The position numbers and the translations under genes are program-made. This document shows positions 35,054 to 47,930 of a stretch of 64,000 nucleotides of DNA, in pieces (positions within the stretch are counted from its first letter, which is position 1; each line of letters opens with the position of its first letter). The stretch is taken from assembly GCA_016785225.1 (NCBI GenBank), contig JAFBJZ010000384.1, positions 558,001 through 622,000 on the forward strand. Direction: 5' to 3'. Source of the stretch: Psettodes erumei (lineage: Eukaryota; Chordata; Actinopteri; Pleuronectiformes; Psettodidae). The notes below the pieces were generated by a model. It worked only from the letters and a program-made list of their open reading frames with translations. It ran no database searches and was not told where the DNA came from.

Positions 35054-36439
35054 AGGACTTTGATGCTTCACTGGGGAGGAGAGAATAGTGACCCCTACTG
35101 TTAATGAAAATATACTCTCATTCTATACTGTGTAGGTATGAGATGACACCATACTGAGATAATTCAGTGCCCTAAAATAATCTGTTGAATTAAAGGTCAA
35201 CGCTGTTACAAATAATCATCTAACACACACAGTTTAAATATTCTAGTCACATAATTGTGTGCACAAGTTGAATAATTGTGCAGTATTTCACAAAGAACAC
35301 ACTATTTTATATGTGGGTTGTCTTCCCAATAGCCTTCACCGCAGGCAACGATCATCAGTAAACATCACAGCCAGAAAAGTACTTTTTATATGTTCCATCA
35401 ACATCCACTTGAGTATTCTGGGTTTTTTTATGAATAGGGGCTGTGATTGGAGCAGGGAGTGCTGGAAATCCTTTGAAAAGGGAAAACAAAAGGTCTCTCT
35501 AGTTGGGATGAAGCATACCTCTCAAGAGACCGGGCCTGGGCCTGACTCAACCTTTCACACAATCGACAGCCAACAATGCAACAAACCCTGCCCTCGCAGA
35601 GCTACTATTGTGCTGGAGCACGCCACAGCTGTGGAGAATCACATTTAGGTGTCAGAGGCAACAAATGTTTCTTTAATTGGAATAGTGGTATTAGCTCATG
35701 TTTCCTCCCTGTGCTTTATGAATCCCCTGTGCCTATTGTTTGGAAGTTCGTGTTGACGTCGCCTTGGCGGCCCCTGCTAATTGAGAGAGTGTGTGTTTGG
35801 ACCAGGTTCAAGAGGAACTAGCGTCTTTTATTTGTGGATGTGGGCGGGAATAATAGCGTGTGTGTGTGTTTGTGTGTTACTTTTTTAATTTCCAAGGTTG
35901 TCTGTGTGTGTCTAAATCTGTGTCTCTGTGCAGGATCGTGTCGCAATGTGCATGATTTGTGTTTTTGCAATTTAATTTTAATTTTCAGTAAATCTTATTT
36001 TACCTATTGTAAATGTTTTTTATATATACTATGAATCCGACCCCCTAATTAAGGCAATTTTATAATTTTACTGTATGTGACCCACTGCCACTAACCCCCC
36101 TGCCTTCACAACTATCACTTAATCTGTCTTTCAGACAGATTACATCAACGCATCAGCGATGACTGTATTTGAATCAAAAAGTGATTAAAAAGCATCTTGG
36201 ACAAATATCCCATGCACAATACAAGATGCTTAATATCCAATACAAATATTTGATCTTATTTTTAATAAACATATCACCCAAAATGTTATGTTTTCAGAAT
36301 CAGTAATCTTTGAAGAGTTTAATCATCTTTTCATTTACAATACCAAAAAAGAAAATACAGTAGAGGGAATATTATCAAAACTGCACTTAGTATGTAATAC
36401 TGTGCCACATTTGGCAGAAAATGTTTTTTTTTAAAATTA
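35053..36439. other. Non-coding sequence
   Basis: No gene is seen. A pyrimidine-rich acceptor-like CAG ends at 35933 without a donor in range. A GC-richer patch lies at 35740-35780. Confidence 0.5.
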
Positions 36440-36610
36440 TATCTCAGGTTAATATCAGAATTGAATCCCTATTGGCCCACTAAGTACCTGATTTCTTGCA
36501 CTCTCCTAATCTTTTCTAATCTGAGAAGATAAGATTACTGGTAATCTAGGGCATCAAAGACACACCAATCCCTTTCCTAATATGGGATCTTAACACTGGA
36601 TCAAGTCAAC
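36440..36610. promoter_or_regulatory. Dense TAATC (K50 homeodomain-type) cluster
   Basis: CTAATCTT (36507-36514), CTAATCTG (36517-36524), AAGATTACTG (36531-36540), GTAATCTAGG (36541-36550) and CCAATCCC (36566-36573) crowd into about 70 bases, with AGATAAG (36528-36534) overlapping. TAATCTT and AAGATTA form a loose hairpin. K50 homeodomain proteins such as OTX/PITX prefer TAATC. Function is inferred. Confidence 0.33.
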
Positions 36611-37231
36611 TTGCCACAATCCAGGTCGCAAGAATGGATAAGAAAGATTAAGAAAAGGCAGGACTCTTGATTTTCCAACTTTCGCTCAATGATCAAATAT
36701 GTTTTTTGCCAAATGTAGAATATTTAACATATACAGGATGTAGTGTGCATGTAAGGTTTTTTGACCAACTCACATGTAGTTGTAATCTTATATATACTCA
36801 AAATCAATATGATACAGGAACATACTCAAATTTTTCACTTTATTAAAAAATCCATTAAAACCTGTCTCATTTCTGGACTTTGAAGGAGACACAAACTTTT
36901 CTTGCATACACAATCAAATCATCATCTTTGTTTGTATCTACTGGAGTAACATATGGATATAAATATTACAAATGAAGAAATTGTGGTGTGTTTCCTCTTC
37001 GTCTTGTACCAGAACAGGTGCTTTGGCCACCAAGATCAGTGTCAACTGGGGATTACAGCATGTGTCGCCTGAGGGATTGTGAATGCAACTCAAGCTTTAC
37101 TGTCACAGGAGCTGAGATTACAAGTGTGGATTAGGAGCAGAATAAAACGCAGGTAGTGCTAAATTCACAAGATAATCTGTCAGCAAGCCTTGATGAAAAT
37201 ATTCCTCATGTGAAAACAGAATTAGGATGGC

Positions 37232-37233
<2 letters not shown>
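36611..37233. other. AT-rich spacer
   Basis: Unique, no gene seen. Confidence 0.6.
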
Positions 37234-37317
<84 letters not shown>

Positions 37318-37333
37318 GGTGGGTGGGTGGGGG
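37234..37333. repeat. (GT)n array running into (GGGT)n
   Basis: About 38 GT units (37234-37308) pass directly into repeated GGGT and a final G-run (37309-37333). The second part is a quadruplex-type tract. It is the longest simple repeat in the window. Confidence 0.98.
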
Positions 37334-37785
37334 CGTGCGTGCATGTGCTGTACATCTTTAATGTTCATATGTTTGTGTGTGTGTAGAGTGAGGTGGTTGG
37401 GATTATTGCAGAAGAGCATGCAGCAGTACTTGAATTAGATGTTTGTTATCACATAATACCACTAACAGAAAATTACAGAATTTATACTAATGTAATTATG
37501 AAATTCATAACATTTTACCCTTAATAATAGGAAATTAACTTTCAAAATCTTGCCACCCAGGTGTGTGTGTGTGTCTTCGTGCGTGTTTGTTTCACACATT
37601 TTTTTCACTGTGACCAGATATCTGATGTTTTCCTGCCAAATCGAATGCGATTAGAGCACAGAGAGTGCGTGTGCATGCAGTGGTAGGCACAGGAGTGAGT
37701 GGTTTGGAGAGAATTCATTAGTGTGTAGACAGGTGGCTAATGTTACACTCCTCGAGTGAAAGTCAGAAGCTTGAGCTGTCCTGCA
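37334..37785. other. Spacer
   Basis: No gene is seen. A short GT run lies at 37560-37574. Confidence 0.55.
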
Positions 37786-38010
37786 CCCCTCTCTCTTTCC
37801 CCTTTCTCTCTCTTTTTCTCCCTCTCTCTCTCTCTGTCTCTCTGGCTGTGTCTCTCACTGTGTGCAGTAAAGCTACACCAGCCTGGATGACATTTCCAAA
37901 GACAGCAGGCCACTGATTAGAAAATGGTCTGCACTGAAACAACAGCCTCCGATCTTTATCAAAGTTTAACATCCCCCCCCCTTCTCTTTCCCTCTCTTTC
38001 TCTCTCCAAC
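37786..38010. repeat. Two CT-rich polypyrimidine tracts
   Basis: CT-rich low-complexity DNA at 37786-37856 and again at 37972-38008 (with a C-run at 37973-37981) flanks about 115 bases of unique DNA. Confidence 0.85.
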
Positions 38011-38019
38011 CTTGCTATC

Positions 38020-38190
38020 TATCCGTCGTGAAGGCCTGTCTCTCTAGGGAGCCAAGTATAAGTACTCCATTAGGCAAACCGCATTAGTGTAATTTCGTCC
38101 CAGGAAATTAGCAGAGCAGAGCGGCGCCAATTAGAAGTCAATAGCTGGCTTTATTAATCGAGCTAGCCATCGCACTTGATTAGATTAAGC
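38020..38190. promoter_or_regulatory. Strong candidate conserved noncoding element
   Basis: Unique island packed with homeodomain cores: TAATTTCG (38091-38098), AATTAGCAG (38106-38114), GGCGCCAATTAG (38123-38134), ATTAATCGAGCTAG (38153-38166) and TTGATTAGATTAAG (38177-38190). CpGs are preserved (GGCGCC, ATCGAG, ATCGCAC). No coding frame. This is the most element-like sequence of the window to my eye. Conservation has not been tested. Confidence 0.45.
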
Positions 38191-40561
38191 CAGGGTTGAG
38201 CTCTGTTTGTGTGTATGTGCGAGTGTCTCTGTGTGTTTATTCATCTGTGTTTGTGCCTGTCAGTGTATTGCTTGTGCATCCATTGGCTCTCTTTCGCTCT
38301 CTCTCTTTCTGTGTATGTGTGTGTGTCTGTTTGTGTGCGGCCTCATGCAGAGAGCGGCAGGTGCTGCTGACTTGCTGATCCTGTCTCATTGTGACTGTCT
38401 GCGGCTCTGTCAGAGCTCAGTAATATGTTGATATTGACCCTCTTCGACTGCAGGGCTCTCAGAAGACACACTGCAGAGGGGTCCAGGGCTAGATGCATCA
38501 GTTAATACAGAGACAAGCCAGCCAATTGGATAAATTAAAGTGACATTATTATATTAACTACTGTAATCATATAGCTGCAATTAGCAGGCCACATAAGGAG
38601 CATAACATCATACTATAACAATATCAACCATAACAAACAGATGGATATTGGTATAAGTAAAATAGTTTCACAACTTAATCTACATGTGAACCAATGTCGC
38701 CTTTGTCTATGAGTCCTTTCCTGGCATCACGTGAAAAGATGTTTGTGGTTACAGAGTGTAGATCACCATGGATCAGTGGATTTGAAAGCTTAGGTGGCCT
38801 TATTGACTGATACAGCAGAACAAATGGAAAAAACCCTTGAAAATATGGATATATATCCCCTCTTTTATCCCCCAGTAGATTATACAGGCAGATTAAAGTG
38901 TGTGAATTTCCTTTGTTATTACTGCCCCCGCCCATATGTGTAATCTCAAAATCTCAGGCCTGACTGACAATCCTTCACAAACCTGTCCTATTTTGTCCAG
39001 TATATCTGCTGGCTAACACCTGTTCCTTAAGGAAGCCTAGAGTAAGACAAGAGAAAGAAGGAGGCTTGGAAAATACCATATATTGAAATTTTTCACAAAG
39101 TGCTGCCCTTTGTGTAATTTCTGTCAATGTGTGTACAGGTCAAGTTGTACTTGTGTGTTGTCTTTTTCTGTCAGTCTGTTTACATATCTGTCAGTCTTTT
39201 GTCTGTTAGTTTGCCACTTTCTCCCTCGCTCCTAAAATAAATCTTTGTAATCCATATCCTGAAAAAGACTGGAAAGGAGCCTAGCTTTAAACAAACACAC
39301 TTCAAACACATGTGGTGAAGTGGCTTGTATACAAATTATGCATTCAGAATCTACATTAGAGTGACATTATATTTTTCTTTTTAACCACGAGTGTCTTTGC
39401 AGAGGTAAAAGATCTCATCAAAGTTCACAACTGACACTGAGTAGAGGGCTTGGAGTGTTAGATTTCCAGCTGAAAACATTGGTAATCCAAGGCCCCTGTA
39501 TGTCTTTAAAGTATGGAGTTAAGGAACCACAAAATGGTCAACACAACCAAACCACAGAAACCCCACTGCCTTTACGCACACGTACAAACACACACAACCG
39601 CCACTGGCACTCATATCAACTGCTACCAACGGTGGCAGCCCTTAAGCCAATCTGTAGATACAGGCTCCATCAAATTTCAAACACAGCTGGCACTCTTAGG
39701 GTTATAGCATTCATTGCAGTCTGTGTAGGAAGAAGATGAAATTACTCTTTGTACACACCAATACGACCCATCACTGCATCCAGCAACAGTACACGGCACC
39801 GTAGCCGAGGCCCCAAAACAACATCGAGCTTCACTGGCCCAGAAAGGACAGCTCCCCCTGGGCTACGTCTGAGAGGCTGGTGGCTAAGTTGCTCTGACAG
39901 CTACATGCTTTAACAGATGCAGTTCCCATCCAGTGAAACAGCCTCTTTGGGGGCAGATAAGCTAAAGAGAGTTGGTATGGCTATATAGCAGCATGAGCTA
40001 GTGGGTAGAATGAGTTGATTGAGGGCAGCTAGTTGCTAACTGTAGCTGCTGGTCAGACCTTGTCCACTGTGATCGAGCTCATGAATATTATGGCTTGTGA
40101 CCTCATGGACAATACATTGTCAGCAAAGGGGAATGCTGCAAACTGAGTATCAGTAAGGTCAGAGAGTTCATTGACTCATCTGCAGCTATTCTGGGATTTA
40201 GGTAATGTTATCATTAAAAGAAGGTAAAATGAAAATTATCTCTATTCATCGGGTCCTTACAATATTTAAGACATAATCCAATTGCAGCCTCCTTAATCCT
40301 GCTGTAAATCTCCTTTTACTAAAATGGCCACATCAGTATAAATGCCAGCGTGATCCATGGGCGACACAAGCCAGGAACTGTAAACTCCACTGCAACAGTA
40401 ATCAACTGCGCATCATGCCAAAGTACTTTCTGAAGGGTGGCAGACTTACACCCCACCTATACAGATCGGTTTACGGGCACTTCAATCTCAAATCTAATCA
40501 CAGGAGCAACAATAGGGGAAACAAAGCAAGAGGCATTTCATATTCATCTCCCTTGTGTCAG
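38191..40561. other. Non-coding sequence
   Basis: No gene is seen. GT- and CT-rich low-complexity DNA lies at 38200-38335. A GC-richer unique patch at 39780-39960 may be regulatory, but no motif cluster stands out. Confidence 0.5.
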
Positions 40562-40605
40562 GTGCACTAAGTGCCAGCTGGACTGAAAGGGCTCGAGAGG
40601 AAGCA
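40562..40605 (+). other. Weak candidate exon, 44 nt
   Basis: A pyrimidine-rich lead-in ends in CAG at 40559-40561, and AAGCAG is followed by GTAATG at 40606. One frame is open and reads ALSASWTERAREEA. No family is recognised. Chance is a serious alternative at this length. Confidence 0.12.
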
Positions 40606-42059
40606 GGTAATGTTGCTGACTGCAAAACAGTCTTAGGTTACCGAGCAAAACTGAAATCATCGATCAGTGCTGCCACGGGGGAATTGTAACTGTGCCGTCT
40701 GAAGACATAGAGTTTAAATGTTTCTGACAAGTGGAAGTGAAAGAATGTTGAAGGGGTTTTAAAAAAGGTTCATATAGTGAAGAATTAGAATGCTGAATTA
40801 TTACAATAAAGGAATAAATCTGATCCTCATTCACTCGCTCTTGCTGGTGAAGTCATGTTGACTTTAAAAGCCAGTTGCTCACATAGAACCAAAGGTACAC
40901 TGTATTGTGTTAGTTAGATGTTACATGTCCAAAAGAGCAAGGGGATTCATTTTAAAAAATCACAGAAATTTTGCTTGGTAACGACATTTCTGTGCCTTAA
41001 ACCATAAACTAGCTCTTAAACTCGCAAAGAACATCAAATTATAATCTTAAATCATTTGTTATTCACTTTTAAGAAAACATCTCCACCGAGAATGACCACA
41101 AGTCTGCCTTTTAAAATTGAAAAATTGTGGCAAAACCTTTGAGTTTGCGCCCTCCTCTCAAAAATCCCCGGGATTTGACAAGGGCCTCATTCCTCGCCCA
41201 TTTCCAACAAACAGAACCATTCACATTGACTAAATCATGTGACGTGACCAGCTGCTAACCTCATCTCCGTACACTCAAATGTGCCTCAGGAAAACAATGT
41301 AAATGAATAAAAAAAACCACCATAAACAAACAAAAACCATAATCTGGGGCTTTTTAACACGATACTTACAGAATTGTTGATATTTCCAATACTTTCCTTT
41401 CATTTTTGAGACTTGGTGAGGGCACATAAACATAGCATCAAAGAATGGAATCAGACAAAATAGAAATTATCTGTCAGGGCTGCTGAGTGTTTAAAAGATA
41501 ATGCAAACAAAATGAGAGGAGCCAAACTATTTCCATGCTACTCAAAACATTACAATATGGAAGTCTGAGGGAGCAAAACTTTCTGAGGGCCTTTCACTAA
41601 CCCCTCCCTTTTTAGCCTCTCCTTTTTCATCTCTTGCAACCAAAACCTCTCCTCTTTTTTATTATTTTGAGAGCCTTCGGGCCCCACATTCACAAGCATG
41701 TGTGTGTTTCTGGGAGAAAAACACCACTTATTAGGTGTTGCTTCGTGTTAGAAGCTGTGACCTGTCAGGGCTCGTCTCGCTACTTATCTGTCACCACTGG
41801 CCTGTTCAGTGTCTGCGGGTGGCTTGGAACACCGCACCTCAATACACATATTTGCTGTTCAAGCATGGCCTGAACAACAGAGAGTTCAGCCATCAAGATG
41901 ACCCCGACTGTCAAACACAACAGAATACAAAGATGTTTTAGAAGCCTTCCAACCCTCAGGCTGATTGACCATACTTCCATTCTCGGCAATTATCATGGAG
42001 GTGAAGAGCCAGGGAGAGTGATTTTGCACCATATTACAAACACACTGTGAGTTTGTGAT
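40606..42059. other. Non-coding sequence
   Basis: No gene is seen. AT-rich DNA extends to about 41600, then mixed composition. Confidence 0.55.
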
Positions 42060-42430
42060 AATTTCGGGAAAGCCATTAATGTTGGCAGGCATCAGCACTG
42101 TATGAAGTTTGCCTGCAAATAGAGGACGAAGAAAAAAAACCCTGTGAAGCCAAAGTTCTGAGTCGCTGCCCTGGCGTTCACCACTTTCCAAGCTATAAAT
42201 CATGCTTGTGATGGGGCCTCGAGAAGATGGAATGCGAGAGCGTGACAGTGATGGAGGTGAGCTGCCAGACAGGGCGTCAGGTAGCTGCCACACAGGGTTG
42301 ATCAGCCCCGTGTCACGCCAGGAGGCCCAGCCCGTGACACGCTGTGCCGTCCAACAGGTTATGAAGGTGGGCAGGATGGCGTTGGGGTGACAAGAACCAG
42401 GGGCTGTCAAGAGGAAAAGGCAAGGACAAG
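42060..42430. promoter_or_regulatory. Possible conserved noncoding element
   Basis: Unique, GC-richer with CpGs. It holds AGCCATTAATGTTGGCAGG (from 42072), TTTGCCTGCAAATAG (42108-42122) and CACGCCAGGAGGCCCAG (42312-42328). A 186-residue minus-strand frame spans it, but it has no known domain and no splice or start context. I read that frame as chance in GC-richer DNA. Function is inferred. Confidence 0.25.
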
Positions 42431-45400
42431 ATGTCATGTCCGCCATGTCAGCCAGACACCACCATCTTTGATTTTGCTTGACTGAGACAGCTGTGAATAT
42501 GGTCTCTGCAAGGCACTGATGGATGTGTGTGTGTATTGCATGTCAAGGATGAGGAGTCTGTGTGCATATGAGCGTGTGTGTTTGTAATATCCTTTAGCAG
42601 AAAGCAGCTGATGTGAAATTTTCTCACACATAATAACAGATTTTATTGGCTTTTAGTTTCCCAACATTGATGTAAGACAGGGGTGTTCTATCCAGATAGA
42701 CAGTAAATTCTTAGGTAATGACAAATCACATTAATGTCCATCTCCTTATTCACGGCATAGGTGAAGTAAGTGTTTGCGTTAGAGTTTAGTTTGAAACTCA
42801 GTTTATCCTGTCATCTGCCTCTGATGATGCCTGAGGTACCAACTGTCCTCAGCAGATGGATTTGGTGGTAAACTCCTCTCCATGCTTTTTAGCACATCAC
42901 TTATCCAAGCTGTTGGGAATGAAATGACATTTGTGAAACGGCAGAAATTCAGCAGGGTTGTGCAATGTGTTTTGTATAAAGGATTCTCATGATGTTGAGA
43001 AACTGAAAAAGATGCCTTTGTCTTTATGAGTTTGCCATTCAAAGGCAGCATTCAGAGAGTTTGTTTTGACGTACCCCGGGGGGCTTCCCAAAAATCCTGT
43101 CATGGTACAAATGATTTTATGAAAGAACAGCAGGGGAAAGCAAACTGACGTTGCTTTCTGTCTGTTGTCATGTGAAGATTAAGACCACGGATGAGTGGGT
43201 GCCAGAAGTGCAGTTGTAGTTGACAAGCAGGTGACGAATATAAACTACAGTGTTGTGGTTTTGGCCACAGATTTAGATAGACTGGGAATGCCAGAGATAA
43301 AAGTCATTTCATGATGACACCAAGTCCAGTGACCGAGGCTTGTTATTTGATAGTCTCAGCAATAATTTTCAGTTTTAGCAAGCCATTGGAGTCTTTAACT
43401 CTTGGTCATAGCATTGTTAATTTGTTAGATTTACATGACTTTTAAATAATTTTGTTTAAAAATATTTAATTAAAAGATGAATTAATTTAACAATTGATCT
43501 TATATTTTCAACAAAAACAAATAAGCAGTTATATAAATGTGTTTTCCGGTCTTCCATACGTGAAATATATTTTTTAAAAAATAGTCAGTTCAAAAGCCCA
43601 TTGACATGGAAGGTCTGACCAAGTACTAATACTGGCTCTAATTAAACAAATGAGTTTAAAGCTTTAACTGTATGGACACAATGTTTTTTATTTAAAGTCC
43701 ATTCTCAAAGCCTAAAATTACATGTTTCCTTCTGTTGTTTCTTTTTCCACTGTGTTGCATCAAAGGATTCATGAGTCCAGTGAAGTTGAATTTACGTAGT
43801 TACAGTATCAAAACGTCACATTAGCCATGATCCAACCACCCCAGGCCTCCAACAAGACAAACCAGAGCAATGCTTGGCGAAAGACAAGTGGTGTTATCAG
43901 GTCCATCTACTGGACATACTCCAGAAGCAGCAGAAGTAAAGTCATCAAGTCATCTCTACCTACAGTACCTTAGGGCCATGTTAAAGGCGCCACATGAACT
44001 TAGTGGTGAGGCGTCCAATTCCAGACATGTTCTTGTGATGCTTTTAAGCGCGTACTGGCAAAGGCCTTGCAATTAATCTTGAGTGGATTAATACTGTACA
44101 GCGAAATCATGCACAAACAACCATACAGGCTGAGATTTGGGGACAAACACAGGCCATGTTCATACACACACACAAAACTCCACTCCACCCACCCAATCCT
44201 CCCCCTTCCTTTCATGCTCTGCATTAGTATTTACCTAAAAAAAAACCCATCCCCTGTTAAATCGCAGCCTGCTGTTGACTGAAAAGTTTAATGATAGCTG
44301 CAGGGCCTTTGCCTTAGAATCTGCTATTGGCAGTCATTCGTTTCTCTCCTCTCAATCTGTCTTCCTCCTGCCTCGGAAGGATAAGGGTTGAAGTCACGGT
44401 CAGGACCCTAAAATGGGGCTGTCGTTCCTGTCTTTCCACCAATCACAAGACCTACTTCTGAGAAGGGTTGGTGCAAGGTCAGATGACATACAGCAGAGGC
44501 ATGACACTGCTCAGTGCCAACAGTGTAGCGTGCCCGCGCGCAGACACACACGCACACACACAAAGTGCTCTATATATTTGCTAATATTTAAGTGCCAAAG
44601 CATCCTGTCATGTGCATCACCATATCAGATTTCACATTTATCTATTCACTGACAGCTCCTTGTATCCAAATCTGAACACAAACACCAGTTAGGCAAGTTC
44701 ATCCACAAAGCTGTCAGAGGGATTTCATTGATTAGTAGATTATGTATGCAGCCTGGGAGTATTCACATTAATGAAAGAGTCTTTTAAGGGCAATTTTGAA
44801 ACAGTCTGGTGATGCACTTTAATATCATTGCAATAGATACGGAATGTATTTTTCAAAAATATATTGTATGTTGTATATTGCATCCTCCATACTGTATGTC
44901 TCATCATGTAATATTTGAACTGCTGTATTCATTGTCAAACAATCTGAAGAATAGAGATGAGCAGAGAAAAGCTTGATGGTGAATTAGTCTGCGGCAGAGT
45001 GCCTCCTGCAGTAACAGACAGGAGATCAATATTTACAGACACTCCCCTGCTTTAGACGGCATTCATGTCAGTACAAACAGTCCTCTCTGCAAAGGTTATG
45101 TCCAGCCCACATACTGCACCACACACTCACATAGACAAAAGTATACATATACGCTCTTTCTCTTACCTCATACCAGCACCTCCCCAAACACCCACTTTTA
45201 TTCAGAGACACGCCGCCATGAAACAAAAGCATAGGTAAAGGTTGACAAAAGGTGTCTCTGGATCTTCTGTGTCACACACAGCAAACGCTGTCTACATTCG
45301 CCCTGCAATTATCTTCTCACAGAACTAATCCTGGCAGTTAAGTGGCTGGCTAAAAGCATATGTACACAAATGGGGCCAGCGAGCAAGGTGGTGCATGCTG

Positions 45401-45949
45401 TTTATCTGCCGGCTCCATCACATACCTGATATACGGTTTGCTTGACAGGAAACTACTCAATCTGACCATATGGGAGAGTTATACATATACACACAAAACA
45501 AACTAGACTAATAAATGTTAAGATGGTAATTACAGTTAATAACAGCTGAATTGGGGCAAATTTGTAGCCCATGGAAACTTCAGCCCTTACAGTAACCCAA
45601 GTCAATTCAATCGCTGCAAATCCCACGTAAGTGATCGGTAGAGGAAGGAGTTCTCGGTGCACCAAAAATGTTGCTCTGAAGCTAGTAGAGGCTACCTATA
45701 GGTTAAAGGAAGACATGAGTGAAAATGACATAGATGATCGCTCGAAATTGTAACAGTTTATGGGACAAAAAGAAAGTGCATACAGCTGGCAAAAGGACAG
45801 TGTGTCTCAATGAAAGGCAGTGTGAGGCAAGAGAAATTTAAAGTTTTTGATTGTGCTAACTGATACCTAACAGTTGGCAAAATGGCTCAAAAACATTCAG
45901 CCTTCAATCGGTCCATGAGCAAGGAGCCAGTCATTTTGCCCTGGCTAAA
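42431..45949. other. Non-coding sequence
   Basis: No gene is seen. CA-rich runs lie near 44533-44562 and 44164-44174. AT-rich DNA at 43430-43720 has no structure I recognise. Confidence 0.5.
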
Positions 45950-46140
45950 ATGAGCAAATCCAGCGCTAAAGGGAGGGGTGAGAGAGGTAACTTGAGCCAG
46001 TGTGAATGGACTCATTGTTGCATCGGCTTAATTAGGCGTGACAAGCGAGGCGTGAACAGATTCCCATCATTAGGCCCCCTAGAAAGCCCATTAGAATCAA
46101 TGGGCCACACTCCGGTCAGACTTTCTGTCTACTAGCCAGT
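45950..46140. promoter_or_regulatory. Possible conserved noncoding element
   Basis: GCTTAATTAGGCGTG (46026-46040) is followed by GCGAGGCGTGAAC near 46046. The inverted repeat GCCCATT (46086-46092) and AATGGGC (46099-46105) has a 6-base loop. Unique with CpGs kept, no coding sign. Function is inferred. Confidence 0.32.
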
Positions 46141-47930
46141 CAGCCTCCTGCCCCTTTAGAAGGCCACTGGATATAGTTACAGCCACCCAGCCACGGCTAA
46201 CTCAAACAAGGCAACTCTATAGCTGCTGCCCTAACACCCAAGGTAATGCAATTGATGCCATGTTCGAGGGAAAAGGGTAGGATGATGAGAGAGTTAGGGA
46301 TGTGTGTGTTTGATTTGGAGGAAGTGTGTGTACAGGAAAGTGTATGTTTGCATGTGTGAGTGAGAGTGTGTGTGTCCACAAGCATGAGTCCGTCTGCATG
46401 ACAGAGAACTGTACCAGGCAACTGATTCAGGCAGCCAGTGTGGCTGATAAACTGCAGGGATTAGCAGGCACTTCTGGAACCCAAGTGGCCCTATCAATAC
46501 GGGACTGGGCCCATTGATCTGTTGTCTGGCCGGGTGCTGGGGCTAATTCCTGGACCTTGGCTCTGAGTGCTCCTCACTGGGGAAGTGGGAGGAGAGACTG
46601 GCTGGCTACTAGTGGCGCCATCCACAGACCTTACTGGATTTGAGGGCTTAGTGCTTACCATATACTAACTCAGATGCCCTTTTATAATAGCATGGCCAAT
46701 TAAGGCTCATTAAGAGGTCAGCCCAACACATTTATTCTAAATTTTAAAAATCAAATTTCAATGAATGTATTATTCATGATAAACAAACAAATGACCCCAG
46801 GTGGGAAGTCCAGTCACAAAAACACCATTTCATTTGTAATTCTGTCAAAGAAACAATAGTTTGATTATATTTTAGAAAGTGCTGAGGATGACTAAACTCT
46901 CTATTTAGTATTTGTTTACTGAGAGATGTAGTTGAAAGACATGAGCCTCAAATCCTCAAATAAGGTCCAATTACCTGGCCACTTCAGCCAAAACTTCACT
47001 TAACTAAATCAGTGTACCAGTGTCATACTTTAATTAGCTTTCACTGTAAGCAAATGACACTCAGCCATTTGTCAGTGTCTGGTATGTAAATTGCAGTGTG
47101 TTGACAAATGGAGCTTATCTAGGTTAGAGTAGCCCACATTAGCACCTCCATGTAATCCCTGTCTGTCAAAGATATGGCCAGTGGAAGAAAGGCACAGGTC
47201 TCAGGGATGGTGTGATAAGAGTGGGGAGTTATGAAGGGCTAGGTACTGACTGAAAAAAGGGAGAGAGAAAAAGGCAGTCAAAGGAGAAATGAAAGTAAGC
47301 ATGTACAGAAACAGTTAGGAAATATTGTACAGAAGAGAACTGAGAAAAGGATCGTAAGATGGTTACTTCTGCAAGCTAATGTATGTAGCAAGTGGCAGGC
47401 TTTGCTTCTCTGCCAACCTGAGGCTGTTATTTTAGCTACATCAACATAATGGGCTGCTACTGCAACTGATATTGCTAAACACACATACTCACACACCACA
47501 CATAAATCTGAGGCCATGCCTGGCTACAGTAAACTATGGTGGGTGTTTGTTAGCTTAACATAGCGGTGGACATTACCAAAAAGAGAAGAAACTGTGAAAC
47601 GGAGAGAGATGAATCAGTGACTGGGTTTAACACTGCTACCTTGATCAGTAGTGAAGCTAGAAGATACGCACCTACTGCTGAATATTTCATGACTGTAACT
47701 GACTGACTGCCGGCCTGTCTGACTGAATGACAGTCTCATCCTGGTGCTGAGGCACTTGAAATCCTTTACAGTACCCTGAGACATTGGAGAAGGTGCATTT
47801 ACTGTACACAAGGAGGAATGAATATCAATGGAAACCTATAGAGTAACACAGACATACAAAACGCTTGCATGCACAAGATGCAGCAGTTGGCACACGAGCA
47901 CAGTGGTTCTTTGCGCTAAATGCTGAGGTC
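46141..47930. other. Non-coding sequence
   Basis: No gene is seen. TG-rich DNA lies at 46296-46376. GC-richer unique DNA at 46400-46640 has no clear motif cluster. Confidence 0.5.

Noticed and set aside
37234..37438. Cys-Val and Thr-His repeat proteins in CA/GT arrays
   Set aside because: Open frames produced by the dinucleotide repeat itself; the same holds at 2101, 5061, 10404, 21700, 27653, 35005 and 50889.
41886..42446. 186-residue minus-strand open frame
   Set aside because: Longest frame in the window, but no recognisable domain, no start or splice context, and GC-richer DNA favours chance frames. Opposing frames overlap it.
47901..47920. CAGTGGTTCTTTG as a hAT-type terminal repeat next to the foldback
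   Set aside because: Only the first nine bases fit and no inverted partner is present beyond the right arm.
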